Part shown: one piece after another, positions 41,001 to 49,488 of the stretch | Position numbering within the stretch: the first letter of the stretch is position 1 | Layout of the letters: each line of letters begins with the position of its first letter | NCBI GenBank assembly: GCA_000320545.1 | Contig: ADNK01000550.1 | Location: 124,001-188,000, forward strand | Reading direction: 5' to 3' | Origin: Bigelowiella natans CCMP2755 | Taxonomy: Eukaryota > Cercozoa > Chlorarachniophyceae | DNA length: 64,000 nt | Position numbers and translations under genes: made by a program | The notes under the pieces: model-generated | Told to the model about the DNA's origin: nothing | The model's database searches: none | What the model saw: only the letters and a program-made list of their open reading frames with translations

Positions 41001-41686
41001 GTCTGTTTTGCCTCGGGAACCCAGTGCGTGAAGTCACTGAAGCCCATCCAAATAGAATTAGTGAATGTACCGGAAACCTGGTTGTAAAGAGATGGCAAGA
41101 AAGCTTCACCAGACCCGTTTGCAGGGTCCGTGTGCCATTTGCTGCTTGCTCGCATTGTGACATCGGAGCTGCCGAGGAAATTGTTTATGAGTTCCATGCG
41201 ACAGAGCACGAACGGCACTTTGCATCGGGATTCGCTCGCCGAACCTGACGCGGTCTTCCGCCAGTGGTCATAAAACAGGTCGCTGTTGAGGCGCACGTTC
41301 AACTGCAACTGAATAGTTCTGTTTAGGTTTGTGTTTGTGCTGTTTATTTCCTCCACAATTACGTTGTTAACTGTGTTCCCATTGCTGTTATTCACATCTG
41401 CTGCTATCCCGATCTCGTGAGTTTTCGGAGTTTGGTAATTCACGTTGTTAAGCCAGCTCCATTGGGATGGGTTAGCATTGGGATCCAGGCGGTAGTTGCT
41501 TCCTTCTTGAAATTGCAACAAGTAAGGGTTCGAATTCGGCATTGCCGGGATCTCTGTGGCATTGTCAATGCACGCCTGCAAGGGCTTGTTTGATTCAACA
41601 CCATCGTATCTGCAGCATGTCTGAAAATTTGGAGCAGCGCTCACTGACTGACTAGACGCAACTGATAGCGAAGTCAGTGAACTCAT
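35087..41686 (-). CDS. Giant (2,199-residue) probable virion protein
   Basis: One uninterrupted frame from the ATG at 41686. It is rich in beta-strand-prone Ser/Thr/Asn stretches with many N-x-S/T sites and few cysteines, and contains several jelly-roll- or Ig-like-looking segments separated by polar linkers. There is no signal peptide or membrane helix. The last 35 residues (VVWKDKNGRTVDFRGLSHSF then DLEIRHLL) resemble the 'D-x-x-G-x-x-x-D-F-x-G ... F-x-L-E-I' ending found in capsid-associated proteins of NCLDVs and polinton-like viruses. The 5' two-thirds (right side) is more AT-rich than the 3' third. Surface or capsid-associated role inferred from size and composition. Confidence 0.75.
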   Translation of the reverse strand: MSSLTSLSVASSQSVSAAPNFQTCCRYDGVESNKPLQACIDNATEIPAMPNSNPYLLQFQEGSNYRLDPNANPSQWSWLNNVNYQTPKTHEIGIAADVNNSNGNTVNNVIVEEINSTNTNLNRTIQLQLNVRLNSDLFYDHWRKTASGSASESRCKVPFVLCRMELINNFLGSSDVTMRASSKWHTDPANGSGEAFLPSLYNQVSGTFTNSIWMGFSDFTHWVPEAKQTHAASVEFTLFIDIKRKSDGKFDENWLKALGLADSTTNLEFLGFQFYPAYMSTETFATLGRNKNAHDSLRALLRNSSGVSPATRNDFGLLGDAGEESKEFAAKKGFAHTLMPLLSDGYRKAVTVSLRSLLYVTDGTLPTEALVVGSSDDTHTAFAPSHLFVHIRHPGSTCVPHYVITDTVNNPLTNPQFAPTDTNIIKVPPEPSSKTSPRYKLPDNASTNSTYQLISDARSGISLATDKRNNFSIDVIGHAIPNLMQFHGLNATGGYMVFHLRFPNYLDPSYMEVTSKHPAIRVVNPYTFEKETNRLNPVCYGRYKRGESYDYPFAYDEKNTQNDPPQITSKPVETLEHQGTNYAVPWQYFYNTTLDPVDRSKETRMQLVLYVKPPDPNISQLTFADHLVSITNVYPRSQSARPNKEIGFVQFPAVQFPFCKSHTKIHTASHPDGQFRLIDETKDNVHANLSHVKCTLIHVVPDDGNLRTDNYTTVATNIETLYSTTSATPTSNDIVLNPLDYQINVTTGGDFKTISDGTSDNDANWVIRAPQLTKYTVKDLDKFLNQVDPLVDPDRIPPSKTSWTRLKYVLFALRYVRDVMYLNPFVNTSAALCAFHDYDFNATVSNVVEKSYSCIPLYEQGILVDQKTQNKLYSVSNDVVIDYIAFNGSPSTTFGVSKQGTVGTKQIILHVTEKSVENLQIDVAITGASGFTTIATNTGYISSVSKDGLLGVKAKFDKETIKIFSGQNIEGKLFPNGDRCVFVSSMDNTLPKNDNDVTHFAIPIDTVELQKFRETIRKENPHLKKSKCTLELVWEPTKELLERVVVTLYDGNQTQESYMNNSHVLPKWPGINSYYTEEQKRASNDPNKIIEYPFRYNIPFKNTFTRHESVINMELLHNCNPDVLTLHRSSDAALKTIAEEIKVDNIHDYFDVSYSVPEASTDDFMPNVIQQKSLLPMDFKYETAGMTKKGYLSRFNFDDKKGLQVTYKDIGTAVTSAIKGIDIPSCIVYHTNRFYSLFPAHKIYHLRMHLIPKLKPSKAHSFRFPGEGKRLNEPLTNGLVGLMPRMPWLPVQGAFVHGLTEKTALEHAKTLRKINESESKHDEGVLHHHETVTPMLCGQYNRSKGKYDNDTVPWMTYFLNHEVNKTYTALSDGFTPSYPISQIFKFPNDIVLDTWDETQGGHYTFVFDMNLHAVSDYIDKYVYESMTEHYSEDLDWHENLHQAYVEAAAKYVFLSETTLLDALPLSPQTYPDNMFYNNNIGKWQKKISTGNEELSSQPLHNDFFILPVETLKRRTLASLTSNTFLSSRSFSNAAATFDPIACPGISKETINSSPYVVRMAIVAKNIPASFSGTKTIKINIINYTSLRVFNEGKNVEAYSYDVKLTKLFTKTESNQSLYWPPMKILRSNSPSATTVLSNSKAIAMVLSADYEDVIRVNDDEKIGLSYEAKKQGSIGSTDVFWTRFSPATKTLLIGTSKNPHHGAVGEGIHALDLLLSPSQANLANGTSTWNHFKTQVHVKQGNTQLFLGGAFAPRSNTTLSTKDWEISNILTVNANTMFTTKCTLHLSDEKDIDFTPSTTTYSIDYRNSTIPRWMQVEVDAQTGVVVLHGTPSQSDTNEKAMLYDANYIASSENMQISVLPMTRLVFLANTKFDVLQLNGEIDTRHNLLKTTKEFRCWVLPENRTDAHEETIKTTEQVMQAALRNSVAREQAIEFSKVVSQNSKRVKYKNEAKGVETLPEQAEISTSNAIEYDPEKALLKYMQCVVQVTDNNSMVKAEELRPVFPMQNVYERLTTNYEDQKLAEHLTLASAITNAGNGESYVYLCIDGFECLEVSQVDIQRVRVVRALAQQVSSSLHESNNTTSASTAVTNTTSIESLQTSYDDLGGGALLETLDNCIARVELTSLPGFLCESFVAGKKVFNANASKDALMFNARRRNGSVASTIPFLKNMKVVWKDKNGRTVDFRGLSHSFDLEIRHLL

Positions 41687-41809
41687 GTTTCAGATTTTTA
41701 TTTCACCGCACAGAAATTGCACGAAAAAGCAGCAAAGTGCTTCATTTTTTTTTGGCTCCGAAATTAGGTCCAATGAACAACGCTCTACGCAACACGACAC
41801 AACCGGAAA

Positions 41810-42145
41810 ATGCTCCCCCCCCATCCACTGTGGTACGTGTGCTTGTCAGTTCGCCTGCTGCTCGCCTACCTGGTCAAACTAAACGACAAGCCAGAATGGA
41901 TCAAAATGACGTTGCTCATCATGCTCGCGCTCATCTCATCCGGGTTCGCGTACAACTCGCTGTTTGGCAGCAACAACGAGGTTCAACTGCGCGCGGTGTT
42001 TTGGCACGACGCGCGATGGGTGCATGCGATGCTGTTTGGCGTTGCGGCCGCTAAGCTAGCGCAGAACGAGGCGACTGCCGCTTTTTCAATTCTGATTTTT
42101 GATGTCGTGTTCTCTGTGACGTACCGGCTTGTCACATGGAAGTAA
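41810..42145 (+). CDS. Small four-helix membrane protein
   Basis: 111 residues from the ATG at 41810. Four hydrophobic segments: about 7-22, 34-54, 72-86 and 91-108, with a short WHDARWVHAMLFG link. The topology suits an NCLDV inner-membrane protein. The gene is divergent from the 2,199-residue gene. Confidence 0.65.
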   Translation: MLPPHPLWYVCLSVRLLLAYLVKLNDKPEWIKMTLLIMLALISSGFAYNSLFGSNNEVQLRAVFWHDARWVHAMLFGVAAAKLAQNEATAAFSILIFDVVFSVTYRLVTWK

Positions 42146-42261
42146 AAATTTCATCACCCTCATTCAATATTTTTTTGTGATGCTTGCTTGTGAGGTCCCA
42201 AAATTGAAAGAAGTTTCGATCCAAAATCCACCACCGACCAACAAAAAAACACACAACCATC

Positions 42262-42783
42262 ATGATGATGATGCAACGCTGCGCAAACCCTGGTGTTGCA
42301 ACAAGACGCCGTGGAGGTAAGGTTGCAGACGTGGCTGAAAGTGTCAGAACACTCGAAAATCTCAAAAAACAAAGAAAAAAAACCAAAAAACGAAAAATGG
42401 ATCTTCTTGAGGATGCGAAAGACGCGAATAAGAAAGCTAAAGTAGTGGAAAAAAAAGAGAAGAAACTCGAAATTGAAGTGAAAAAGCAAGAAAAAAAGGT
42501 CCAAAAAGCTAGGCGCCGACCAGTAAAGACAATGATAAAAATGAAAATTTCAAAGTCCAAAAATCCCACAATACAATATTGCATACCTGATAATGTAGGT
42601 GACGTTTTCGAGAGAAAAAACAAAAAAGGCCAAGTGATGAGTAGGATTACGTGCGTGCAGCCTATGCCAGGTAGAATGCCAAGACCGCGATGGCAACTCG
42701 AAAACGGCAGACCGTTTCGCTCAAAATATCACCCAGAACATTCAAAACGCAGCAAGTATGAATTTGTGTCATCAAAAAAATAA
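42262..42783 (+). CDS. Basic coiled-coil protein
   Basis: 173 residues starting at the first of three in-frame ATGs (42262). Lys/Glu-rich helix at about 25-90, then a compact basic C-terminal part (CIPDNVGDVFERKNKKGQVM; PGRMPRPRWQLENGRPF). Probable nucleic-acid-binding or core protein; family not recognised. Converges with the next gene, 12 bp between stops. Confidence 0.6.
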   Translation: MMMMQRCANPGVATRRRGGKVADVAESVRTLENLKKQRKKTKKRKMDLLEDAKDANKKAKVVEKKEKKLEIEVKKQEKKVQKARRRPVKTMIKMKISKSKNPTIQYCIPDNVGDVFERKNKKGQVMSRITCVQPMPGRMPRPRWQLENGRPFRSKYHPEHSKRSKYEFVSSKK

Positions 42784-42795
42784 AATGTTCATCCA

Positions 42796-43269
42796 TTATG
42801 TTCTCATCAAACGCATTCCAATGAATGCGACTATGCCTAGCTGCACGAGCAGCATTGTGCTGTCGAAATGTTGTGCCGAGTGGAAAAAGGCTTTGAAAAG
42901 GTTGAGGGGAAGATGAAGCATCTGCACCGTGATGCCAGCGAGCGACATCACGGTCTGCGAGAAAAAGTCAACGACCATCTCTAAGATGACGTTGAGAGGC
43001 TGCAGTAGCCTGTGCAAAATCGACGCTGCACCGTTTCCTTTGTACAAGGCCATGTCGGCTTGTTTCCAGGAGTCTGCGGTGTCGGCTGCTAGTGCATGCT
43101 GCTGACTGAATGTCTGGTTCAAGTACAGTTCCGGCGGGGGAACCCAGCCCTTGCTAGATTGATCAAAGCTGACATTTTGCATGAGGGGTACCACGGGCAG
43201 GCCCCGGTGATTGAGCAACGGGTTGTGGTAGCATCCGCTTTTTTTCCGTGGTGGTGAAATGGTGCTCAT
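42796..43269 (-). CDS. Membrane-anchored protein
   Basis: 157 residues from the ATG at 43269. A Pro-rich head (STISPPRKKSG; HRGLPVVPLMQN), a hydrophobic amphipathic region near 95-125, and a C-terminal membrane helix (MLLVQLGIVAFIGMRLM). A tail-anchored virion protein is likely. Confidence 0.62.
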   Translation of the reverse strand: MSTISPPRKKSGCYHNPLLNHRGLPVVPLMQNVSFDQSSKGWVPPPELYLNQTFSQQHALAADTADSWKQADMALYKGNGAASILHRLLQPLNVILEMVVDFFSQTVMSLAGITVQMLHLPLNLFKAFFHSAQHFDSTMLLVQLGIVAFIGMRLMRT

Positions 43270-43391
43270 GGTGTGACCCTGTGCAAGGGATGTACTCAAT
43301 TTGGAATTCTGTCGTCTGTGCTGCCTATTTTTTTTTCCGTGCAAAAAAAAATCGATCATGAAAAACGCACGGTTTTTGAGGAATTACGAGC

Positions 43392-46300
43392 ATGAAATTC
43401 CAAAGATCGACACGCGGGGGATTCAATGTTTGGGATCTGATCGCGAGAATTGATGCCAAAATCAAATCGGCAACAGAAAAGAAAACAGCAGAGGCCAAGC
43501 TGTCAGTGCATGTCCGATGCAGCCCCACAGAGCTGCGACTTGCGTTCTCTTCGAAATTTCATGAACACAAATCCGTGACTCAGACGGTGTCTAAGAGTGT
43601 GCACGAACACCTTGCTAACCTGCTTGCCGTCTTGCTTCACGATGAGGAACGTGCCCGTGATGGGAACCCGAGCACCCCAGTGGCCTTCAATCTAGACATC
43701 CATCCCATCGAACCGATCGAGAAGGTGTTGACAACTCTCGAAACTCCTAGGATCGCGGATGTCAAAACCGATGTCAGCTCCATACCCGGTCCGGCGCATC
43801 TCTGGATGCTCGCTGCTCGGTACATGTTTTCACACGGCAACGCCAATCGCGTGCAGTTCGCTCGCCCGGACGAATTCACAGTTTTGAAGCTGCCAGAAAC
43901 AAAAGGTTTAGGGAATGACATCACTAAATTTAGAAGCACCCAGTTTGCGTTGATGCGGAAGATTTTCATCCCCGTGACAATACGGTTCAAGCCAAACATG
44001 CCGCAGCATCACTTTCTCATCGTGAAACCCGAGATGTGCAACACGTTTCTACAGGAATTGTACACCCACGAAAACACCCCGGCAGGTCCCGTTGCGCTGA
44101 TGGGGTTCGCCAGAATGCACATGCGGATTCTTAACGTCCGGCGTAATCAAATTCTGCGTTTCATCCGCACGCGCCTGACTGCGCAGTTGCAGCGGTCGGT
44201 GTACAGAATTGCTTCGGCAACCTTGATACAAAAATCGATCAGCCTAGCGAACGACAAGGCCACAGTCGCGGACATCGCCATGCAGCAAATCGTTGAGTCC
44301 AAAGCAAGTTACAAGCGGTGGGCTTCGGTCTCGGTGCGGAAGTTCAACAACTTCTCGGTTCTCAACATCGACTTGGTCAACTTGAACCGCCATTCGCTGG
44401 CAAATCACTGGGGGTTTATCACCCCTCTAGAGGGCGGCACCGACAACAGCGAGGGCAGCGAGCGGCACATATTGGTTGCAACGGAAACGGACAGCGGTCT
44501 GTGCGCGGCGCGATGGGTCAACAGCAAGACCTCGCGAGAGGAGGTGCTTCCTGCGATGCGCTCGATCTTTGTCGAACTGGCGATCCTGCACGGTTGTGTG
44601 TACGGAAGGGACATCAAGACGATCCAGTCCGATGAGGGATCGGAGTTTGCGGACATCGTGAGGGAGCTCACGAAGATCAAATACACCCGAAGCAAGGAGA
44701 GCAAGAACGTCCAGGTCGAGACGGTCAACAAGCTCCTGTGCCTTCACATGTTCCGCAAATTCGTGCTGACGGACACTGGGCGGTCGAACGTCGAATTGCA
44801 CGAGCAGCACTGCAACATGGTGCTTCAGAACGCCGTGGACGCGATCAACAACACCAACCGCGCTGGGCTCGGGGTCATGATCGACTCGACAAAGACGCGG
44901 AACAAGAGCATGGACGCCAAAGTCCCCGACAGCAACAGAAGACAGCGACACCTTCGCCTGCTGAAGAAACTCAACAGCGGCCACGCAAACAAAACCGAGC
45001 TGGTGTCCGGTGTGCAGGGGAGTGTCGACCTTTCCCTGAGCCCGCGCGCGCTCTGTCTGCACCACATCAACGCAAAGGCCGTCGTGGAATCCGTCTTGCA
45101 CCCCGAGTTGCGGTCCTACGACGAATCGCTGTTGCAAATGGTGCGGATGTCCCGGCCGGTCCGGGCCCGGGTGAGCGTGGAACAGAGCAGTGATGCAAGG
45201 CTTTTGCTTCTCAACGACGCGATGCAGCACCCTCGCGTGTACTCCCGGCTCGAGAGGGTAATGAAGAAAGCCAACCTGCGTGACTCCATGGATCACAGGA
45301 AAAAGTTTCTGAAGAAAGTGGGCAAGATGAACAACCAGAAGCGCGGGGCACTGGAGAGACACCGCAAGGCGACCGCGTTTGACAGGCGAATCAGCACCGA
45401 GGCCAGTGAAAACCTCATCGCACGGATGCTCAAGGACTCGCTTTGGGACAAGATGCAACGACACGTCGTGCGCTGGGGTTACACCAAGGAGAGCCGGCAG
45501 CAGATGCACCTCCCGGTGTTCTCTCTGGTGCGCGTGCTGGTCGACGACACCAAGGCCTCCGGATCCATCATGGAGAACCGAAAGGCTGCACCGACAACCC
45601 CAATCGTTGAGGAAGACCTGGATTGCCTCAAAGAGGAGCGCAAGGGAGCGGGGCGAGGCAGGGGAAACGCACGCGGGGGAAGAAGGGGGCGTGGCAGGCA
45701 GCAGCAGCAGCAAAACAAACAGATGGAGGGCGTCTACGCCGAGTCGCACTGGTCGCTGAGCGAGAAAAACTCCGATGTCCTACAGACGGACACCCGGAAA
45801 GGCGCCGTGAACAACATCCTGGCACACAACCGAAAACGCTTCTACAAAGGGTACCGCGCGCATTGGTCCTACGACGTTTATGTCGTTCTGTGCGTGCTCC
45901 CGACCCTGCAGTCGCACACGAACACGTCGAAGGAGGATGCCTCGAAAATCGTTCGTTTGAGGTGTAGGTACATGGTGTGCCCGCTCTGGGTGCTTGGGCG
46001 ACGCTCAAAAACATTCAGGGACGCGGTCAGACGGAACCCGACCAGGCTCGACCTGGTGATGCGAGATCTGCGCAGGAACGCCAAACGGTTTTTGACCGAG
46101 GAAGGGAACTGGGCGGACGCTATCGGGGTAGCCAAGGATTTGTGGACTCGCAACCAAAGCCAGTATTACCTGATGCGGAACACCGAGAAGACCAGAGAGG
46201 TCGATGCCAAGACGGACCGGCAGCAGTACAAATCGCCATACCCGTGGAAGATCCGACCGGAATTGCAGCGCATCAACTGGAACACTAACCAGGCTTCGTT

Positions 46301-47342
46301 GATGTACCCATTCCTCATGCTCAGCAACAACGAGACCACGCGTCGGATGCACATGTGTGCCCCCATCTACGTGCACCCCTGGCAGTACGAGGAATCCAGT
46401 CTCACACAGGACAAAGCGAAAGATCTCACGTGCCCCAGAGTGTGGCGGAGAACGCTCTTGCCTGTTTATGGCATTCGACAACGCAACTGGGACGATCCTA
46501 TCCGCAGCAGCAGCATCATCAACGTCAACGACAAAAGTTACCGAGACGCGGCCAAACTCACCTCAGAGCCCCTGGCTTCGGTCGGGGTGGTCTCCGCGAC
46601 ACCGCTCGACCGGAAGGACAACCAGACGGTCAGGTACAACAGCGAACGAATGACCAAGACGGACGTACAGACCGGTCTCTGCAGGCTCTGCGAGAAGAAG
46701 AACGGGATATTCTCGAGCATCTACACCTCCATGAGTGAAATGGAAAACTTAGATAACAAAATTTTGAGCCCAGTTACGAGGAGGGTGAAGGCACAGAGCT
46801 ATGTGATGTGCATGCTCTTTGTGTTTGCCGTGCGCTGTGGGTACGATTTGAAGAGTGCGCGAAACAAATGCAAACACACCAATGCTTTCAAACCTGAAAA
46901 TCTCACCGCAACCGAGAAACTCATGTACGACACCATTTTCCTCAAAACCGTGCCGAAATTAGACGGGCTTGTTTTCGAAAATAATAACGAAGCATACGAC
47001 GCTCTGAACGAACAAGTCGAAAAGCTTACAAAGAAGAAGTTCGGAAGCACCAAGAACAAATCTCTTTTCGTGCGGCTCTGGATGCGGTGGTGCATGCGAA
47101 GCATGCTTTTGTTCATGGAGACCCCGAGAGGCACACAACCGTACCTGGACGCAATGCTAAAGGTGAAGAAAGCTGTTGACAACAAGTTTAGCAGAGAGAT
47201 TTTCGACACCCTCCCGTCCAAGAATGAGTATTACATCACCAGCCAAGCCACAAGTGACGAGAAAGATGCGAGGGCAAAGCAGGTGCTGTATCGACTTTTC
47301 ACCCGAATGAACGAGATCGGAAAAAATTTTCCTTCCCGCTGA
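43392..47342 (+). CDS. Large protein with retroviral-type (rve) integrase core
   Basis: 1,316 residues from the ATG at 43392. The integrase core is visible between about residues 320 and 450: Asp327 (LNIDLVNLN), then a strand-turn ATETDSGLCAARW, Asp414 (IQSDEGSEF) and Glu443 (VQVETVNKLL). This gives a D-D-E triad with a short 28-residue D-E gap (35 is usual in retroviral enzymes). An RGG-type patch lies near 755-775 (GRGRGNARGGRRGRG) and a CRLC element near 1,097. Such integrases are typical of polintons, virophages and LTR elements and unusual in NCLDVs. It could insert the viral DNA into a host chromosome, which would fit the context. The flanking domains are unrecognised. Confidence 0.8.
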   Translation: MKFQRSTRGGFNVWDLIARIDAKIKSATEKKTAEAKLSVHVRCSPTELRLAFSSKFHEHKSVTQTVSKSVHEHLANLLAVLLHDEERARDGNPSTPVAFNLDIHPIEPIEKVLTTLETPRIADVKTDVSSIPGPAHLWMLAARYMFSHGNANRVQFARPDEFTVLKLPETKGLGNDITKFRSTQFALMRKIFIPVTIRFKPNMPQHHFLIVKPEMCNTFLQELYTHENTPAGPVALMGFARMHMRILNVRRNQILRFIRTRLTAQLQRSVYRIASATLIQKSISLANDKATVADIAMQQIVESKASYKRWASVSVRKFNNFSVLNIDLVNLNRHSLANHWGFITPLEGGTDNSEGSERHILVATETDSGLCAARWVNSKTSREEVLPAMRSIFVELAILHGCVYGRDIKTIQSDEGSEFADIVRELTKIKYTRSKESKNVQVETVNKLLCLHMFRKFVLTDTGRSNVELHEQHCNMVLQNAVDAINNTNRAGLGVMIDSTKTRNKSMDAKVPDSNRRQRHLRLLKKLNSGHANKTELVSGVQGSVDLSLSPRALCLHHINAKAVVESVLHPELRSYDESLLQMVRMSRPVRARVSVEQSSDARLLLLNDAMQHPRVYSRLERVMKKANLRDSMDHRKKFLKKVGKMNNQKRGALERHRKATAFDRRISTEASENLIARMLKDSLWDKMQRHVVRWGYTKESRQQMHLPVFSLVRVLVDDTKASGSIMENRKAAPTTPIVEEDLDCLKEERKGAGRGRGNARGGRRGRGRQQQQQNKQMEGVYAESHWSLSEKNSDVLQTDTRKGAVNNILAHNRKRFYKGYRAHWSYDVYVVLCVLPTLQSHTNTSKEDASKIVRLRCRYMVCPLWVLGRRSKTFRDAVRRNPTRLDLVMRDLRRNAKRFLTEEGNWADAIGVAKDLWTRNQSQYYLMRNTEKTREVDAKTDRQQYKSPYPWKIRPELQRINWNTNQASLMYPFLMLSNNETTRRMHMCAPIYVHPWQYEESSLTQDKAKDLTCPRVWRRTLLPVYGIRQRNWDDPIRSSSIINVNDKSYRDAAKLTSEPLASVGVVSATPLDRKDNQTVRYNSERMTKTDVQTGLCRLCEKKNGIFSSIYTSMSEMENLDNKILSPVTRRVKAQSYVMCMLFVFAVRCGYDLKSARNKCKHTNAFKPENLTATEKLMYDTIFLKTVPKLDGLVFENNNEAYDALNEQVEKLTKKKFGSTKNKSLFVRLWMRWCMRSMLLFMETPRGTQPYLDAMLKVKKAVDNKFSREIFDTLPSKNEYYITSQATSDEKDARAKQVLYRLFTRMNEIGKNFPSR

Positions 47343-47376
47343 TGAAGTGGTCTCAGTGCGCACGACGCATCAATCG

Positions 47377-47625
47377 ATGACCAAAAAAACACACAACGGG
47401 TGCCTCATACGCAACCCATACCACCCAAATCACAAGAAGGCCAAGCCGCGCATCAGAGTGAGCATGTGCGTGCCGCACGCCGGGAAAAAAGGCGCGAAGC
47501 GGACATCATACTGCGCACGCACTGCGCACATCAAAGGCAAATGGAAGCGTGATCCAAACAGTCGGAACTTGGTGCAACGAAGACGATGGAAGTGTAATTA
47601 CGTGAGTGGTGAACTCAGGATTTAA
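47377..47625 (+). CDS. Small basic Cys-containing protein
   Basis: 82 residues from the ATG at 47377, 34 bp after the integrase gene on the same strand. Compact and conserved-looking: RVSMCVPHAG, TSYCARTAHIKG, NLVQRRRWKC. The cysteines and histidines could hold one zinc ion and the many Arg/Lys suggest nucleic-acid binding. Possibly co-transcribed with the integrase gene. Confidence 0.6.
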   Translation: MTKKTHNGCLIRNPYHPNHKKAKPRIRVSMCVPHAGKKGAKRTSYCARTAHIKGKWKRDPNSRNLVQRRRWKCNYVSGELRI

Positions 47626-47675
47626 AAACAAAAAATGAATTGAAAATGAAAATGTGAACATGCCATTTGTTTCGA

Positions 47676-48881
47676 TCATTTGAAATATTTCTTGTATTCC
47701 TCTTCATCATCAGAAATCCAAGGTTTCCAAAAGATGGTGATTTCCAGCTTTCTGTTCGTGTACTTCTCGCTTGTTACGTTCTTGTAGATGTCGCGACCCT
47801 GAGAGTCGAACAGCTGGAAGTGTATCCACAACTCCCCGTAGCCCTCCTCTGCATACATCTTGATGTTCTGATTGTAATGGGGTACGAACAACACGCTGTC
47901 AGGCTTTTGCAGTTTCGCTTTCATCCCTGGATGCCAATTTTGCGAAGATTGATAGTTTTGTTGAGAGTACCATTTGAAAACACGCCCGAAATCATTGAAG
48001 TTGTTCATTGTCTCTTTGTGTCGAAAATGACAACAACTTTCGTAATAGCACCACTGGAATTTTGTTACTGGTTCGTGCTTGTCGCCGTAAATGGACGTGA
48101 TGTACCCGTTCTGGTAAAATGTGTGGTCGTAAACTCTGAGTAACAATTTCTGTTCCGGTCGCATTTTCACTGTGTGTTCGTACTGTCCGAGTTTCCTCAA
48201 CTCTTTGAGGAATTCAAAAGAAGGCAGGTCACAAACGAGTCCACTACTCCGAGAATTTTTTAATTGTTCATACGCTTGGGGCAATGTCTTCGTAAACACT
48301 TTCATGTCCAATTCGATCATTTCATTTTGAGTAATCCAATGCGGTCGCACATCCATTGTCATTTTGTTGTTCAACATGTTCAATGTCATTGACCGAAAAT
48401 CAATTTTTGTGCCGTTGTTGAGCATTTTCCTCATGTGTTGACTTCTGTTTGACTGTTTCCCTCTCAAACCAGTGGTGCCAAAGCGTTGACAAATCAAAGA
48501 ATAGCTCACCGCTTGCATGATGTCACCGGAAATCTGGACTCCGTTCAGGTTGTCGTGGGACAAAATGCATTTCAGAGCTCTGGAAAAACTGCATGGGTTC
48601 TCACTGCACTCCTTTCCAGAGACATCGGAGTTCTTCAACACGAAAATTTCCAGATTCGGGAATCTGTCGTTGAACCAATTTGTTGTTTGGTCCTCCAATA
48701 CGGCTTCATCAAGGACAGATGAATTCCATGCCTCCAGATGAATCTCGGTTATGTCATGCATTTTTCCTTCAGTTTTGTGTTTCAAATCATTCTTTGACAC
48801 AGGACCACCCAGCAACAAAGTGTCGTAGTCGAGGTGATTGCAGGCACGCTTCACAGAAGGCGAGTAATCGATTTTGAGCAT
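47676..48881 (-). CDS. Uncharacterised 401-residue protein
   Basis: The ATG at 48881. Mixed alpha/beta, with a beta-rich C-terminal half (LLLRVYDHTFYQNGYITSIYG; LEITIFWKPWISDDEEEYKK). No motif or membrane segment. It is the last gene with the dense viral layout; to its right gene spacing and regulatory motifs change. Confidence 0.68.
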   Translation of the reverse strand: MLKIDYSPSVKRACNHLDYDTLLLGGPVSKNDLKHKTEGKMHDITEIHLEAWNSSVLDEAVLEDQTTNWFNDRFPNLEIFVLKNSDVSGKECSENPCSFSRALKCILSHDNLNGVQISGDIMQAVSYSLICQRFGTTGLRGKQSNRSQHMRKMLNNGTKIDFRSMTLNMLNNKMTMDVRPHWITQNEMIELDMKVFTKTLPQAYEQLKNSRSSGLVCDLPSFEFLKELRKLGQYEHTVKMRPEQKLLLRVYDHTFYQNGYITSIYGDKHEPVTKFQWCYYESCCHFRHKETMNNFNDFGRVFKWYSQQNYQSSQNWHPGMKAKLQKPDSVLFVPHYNQNIKMYAEEGYGELWIHFQLFDSQGRDIYKNVTSEKYTNRKLEITIFWKPWISDDEEEYKKYFK

Positions 48882-49488
48882 GATGGCGCCAGATCGGGTC
48901 AGGGGGTTGTTGCCAGTGTTTGTTTGAATTGTGTTTCAACCACAAGATTCAACCAAGTGCTTGATTTTGTTCATTTTTTTTGTCGACTCTTCTTTGCAAT
49001 TCTGAACAATTGAGCCTGCATTTTTGTCACGTTTTGCGTGGTTTGGCCCTAAAAATGACACGAAATGGCGTGTTGATCAGCAGAAAAATGCTGTGTTCAT
49101 TTTGCCATGGAAACCCAGCCACTTTTCCATGCTGCGACATAGATGTAACGATGATTCACTGACAACAAACAAAGAGACACTGTGCAAGATGAAACGTCGA
49201 AAAATGCGTTCGGGAATGCCCTTTTTTTGATTTTGCCTAAAATTTCACCAAACACAAGATTTTTTGGACATTTTTTGAAATTTAGCCGAGAAAGAATTTG
49301 CTATTTGTCGCACCCTTGACACGGCATTGAATTCTGACTTCGGAGTTAAGAACTCAGTCTGACTGGGCAGATGACCTCCTGGATGGTTTCCGTGGTGTTT
49401 TGCCTAAAACGATCCACGGAATTTCTGGACATCTGGAGACCCCGTCGAGACGAAAAATTATTTTTTTGGCAAAAGAGCAAAATTCAAG
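48882..49488. other. Gene-poor stretch, likely near the virus/host junction
   Basis: 607 bp with only short overlapping open frames (up to about 68 codons) that do not look like genes. It holds T-rich tracts and two related phrases (tgactgggcagatgac near 49361 and tgactgggcaaatgtc near 49519, the latter just beyond this stretch). No terminal repeat or target duplication could be recognised by eye. Confidence 0.4.

Noticed and set aside
44427..45749. 440-codon minus-strand open frame opposite the integrase gene
   Set aside because: Shadow of a GC-rich gene; the plus strand carries recognisable integrase motifs over the same region.
1..48881. Polinton or virophage rather than NCLDV
   Set aside because: Integrase plus jelly-roll capsid would fit, but VLTF3, Nudix, many large unique genes and a length over 48 kb without an end exceed known polintons.
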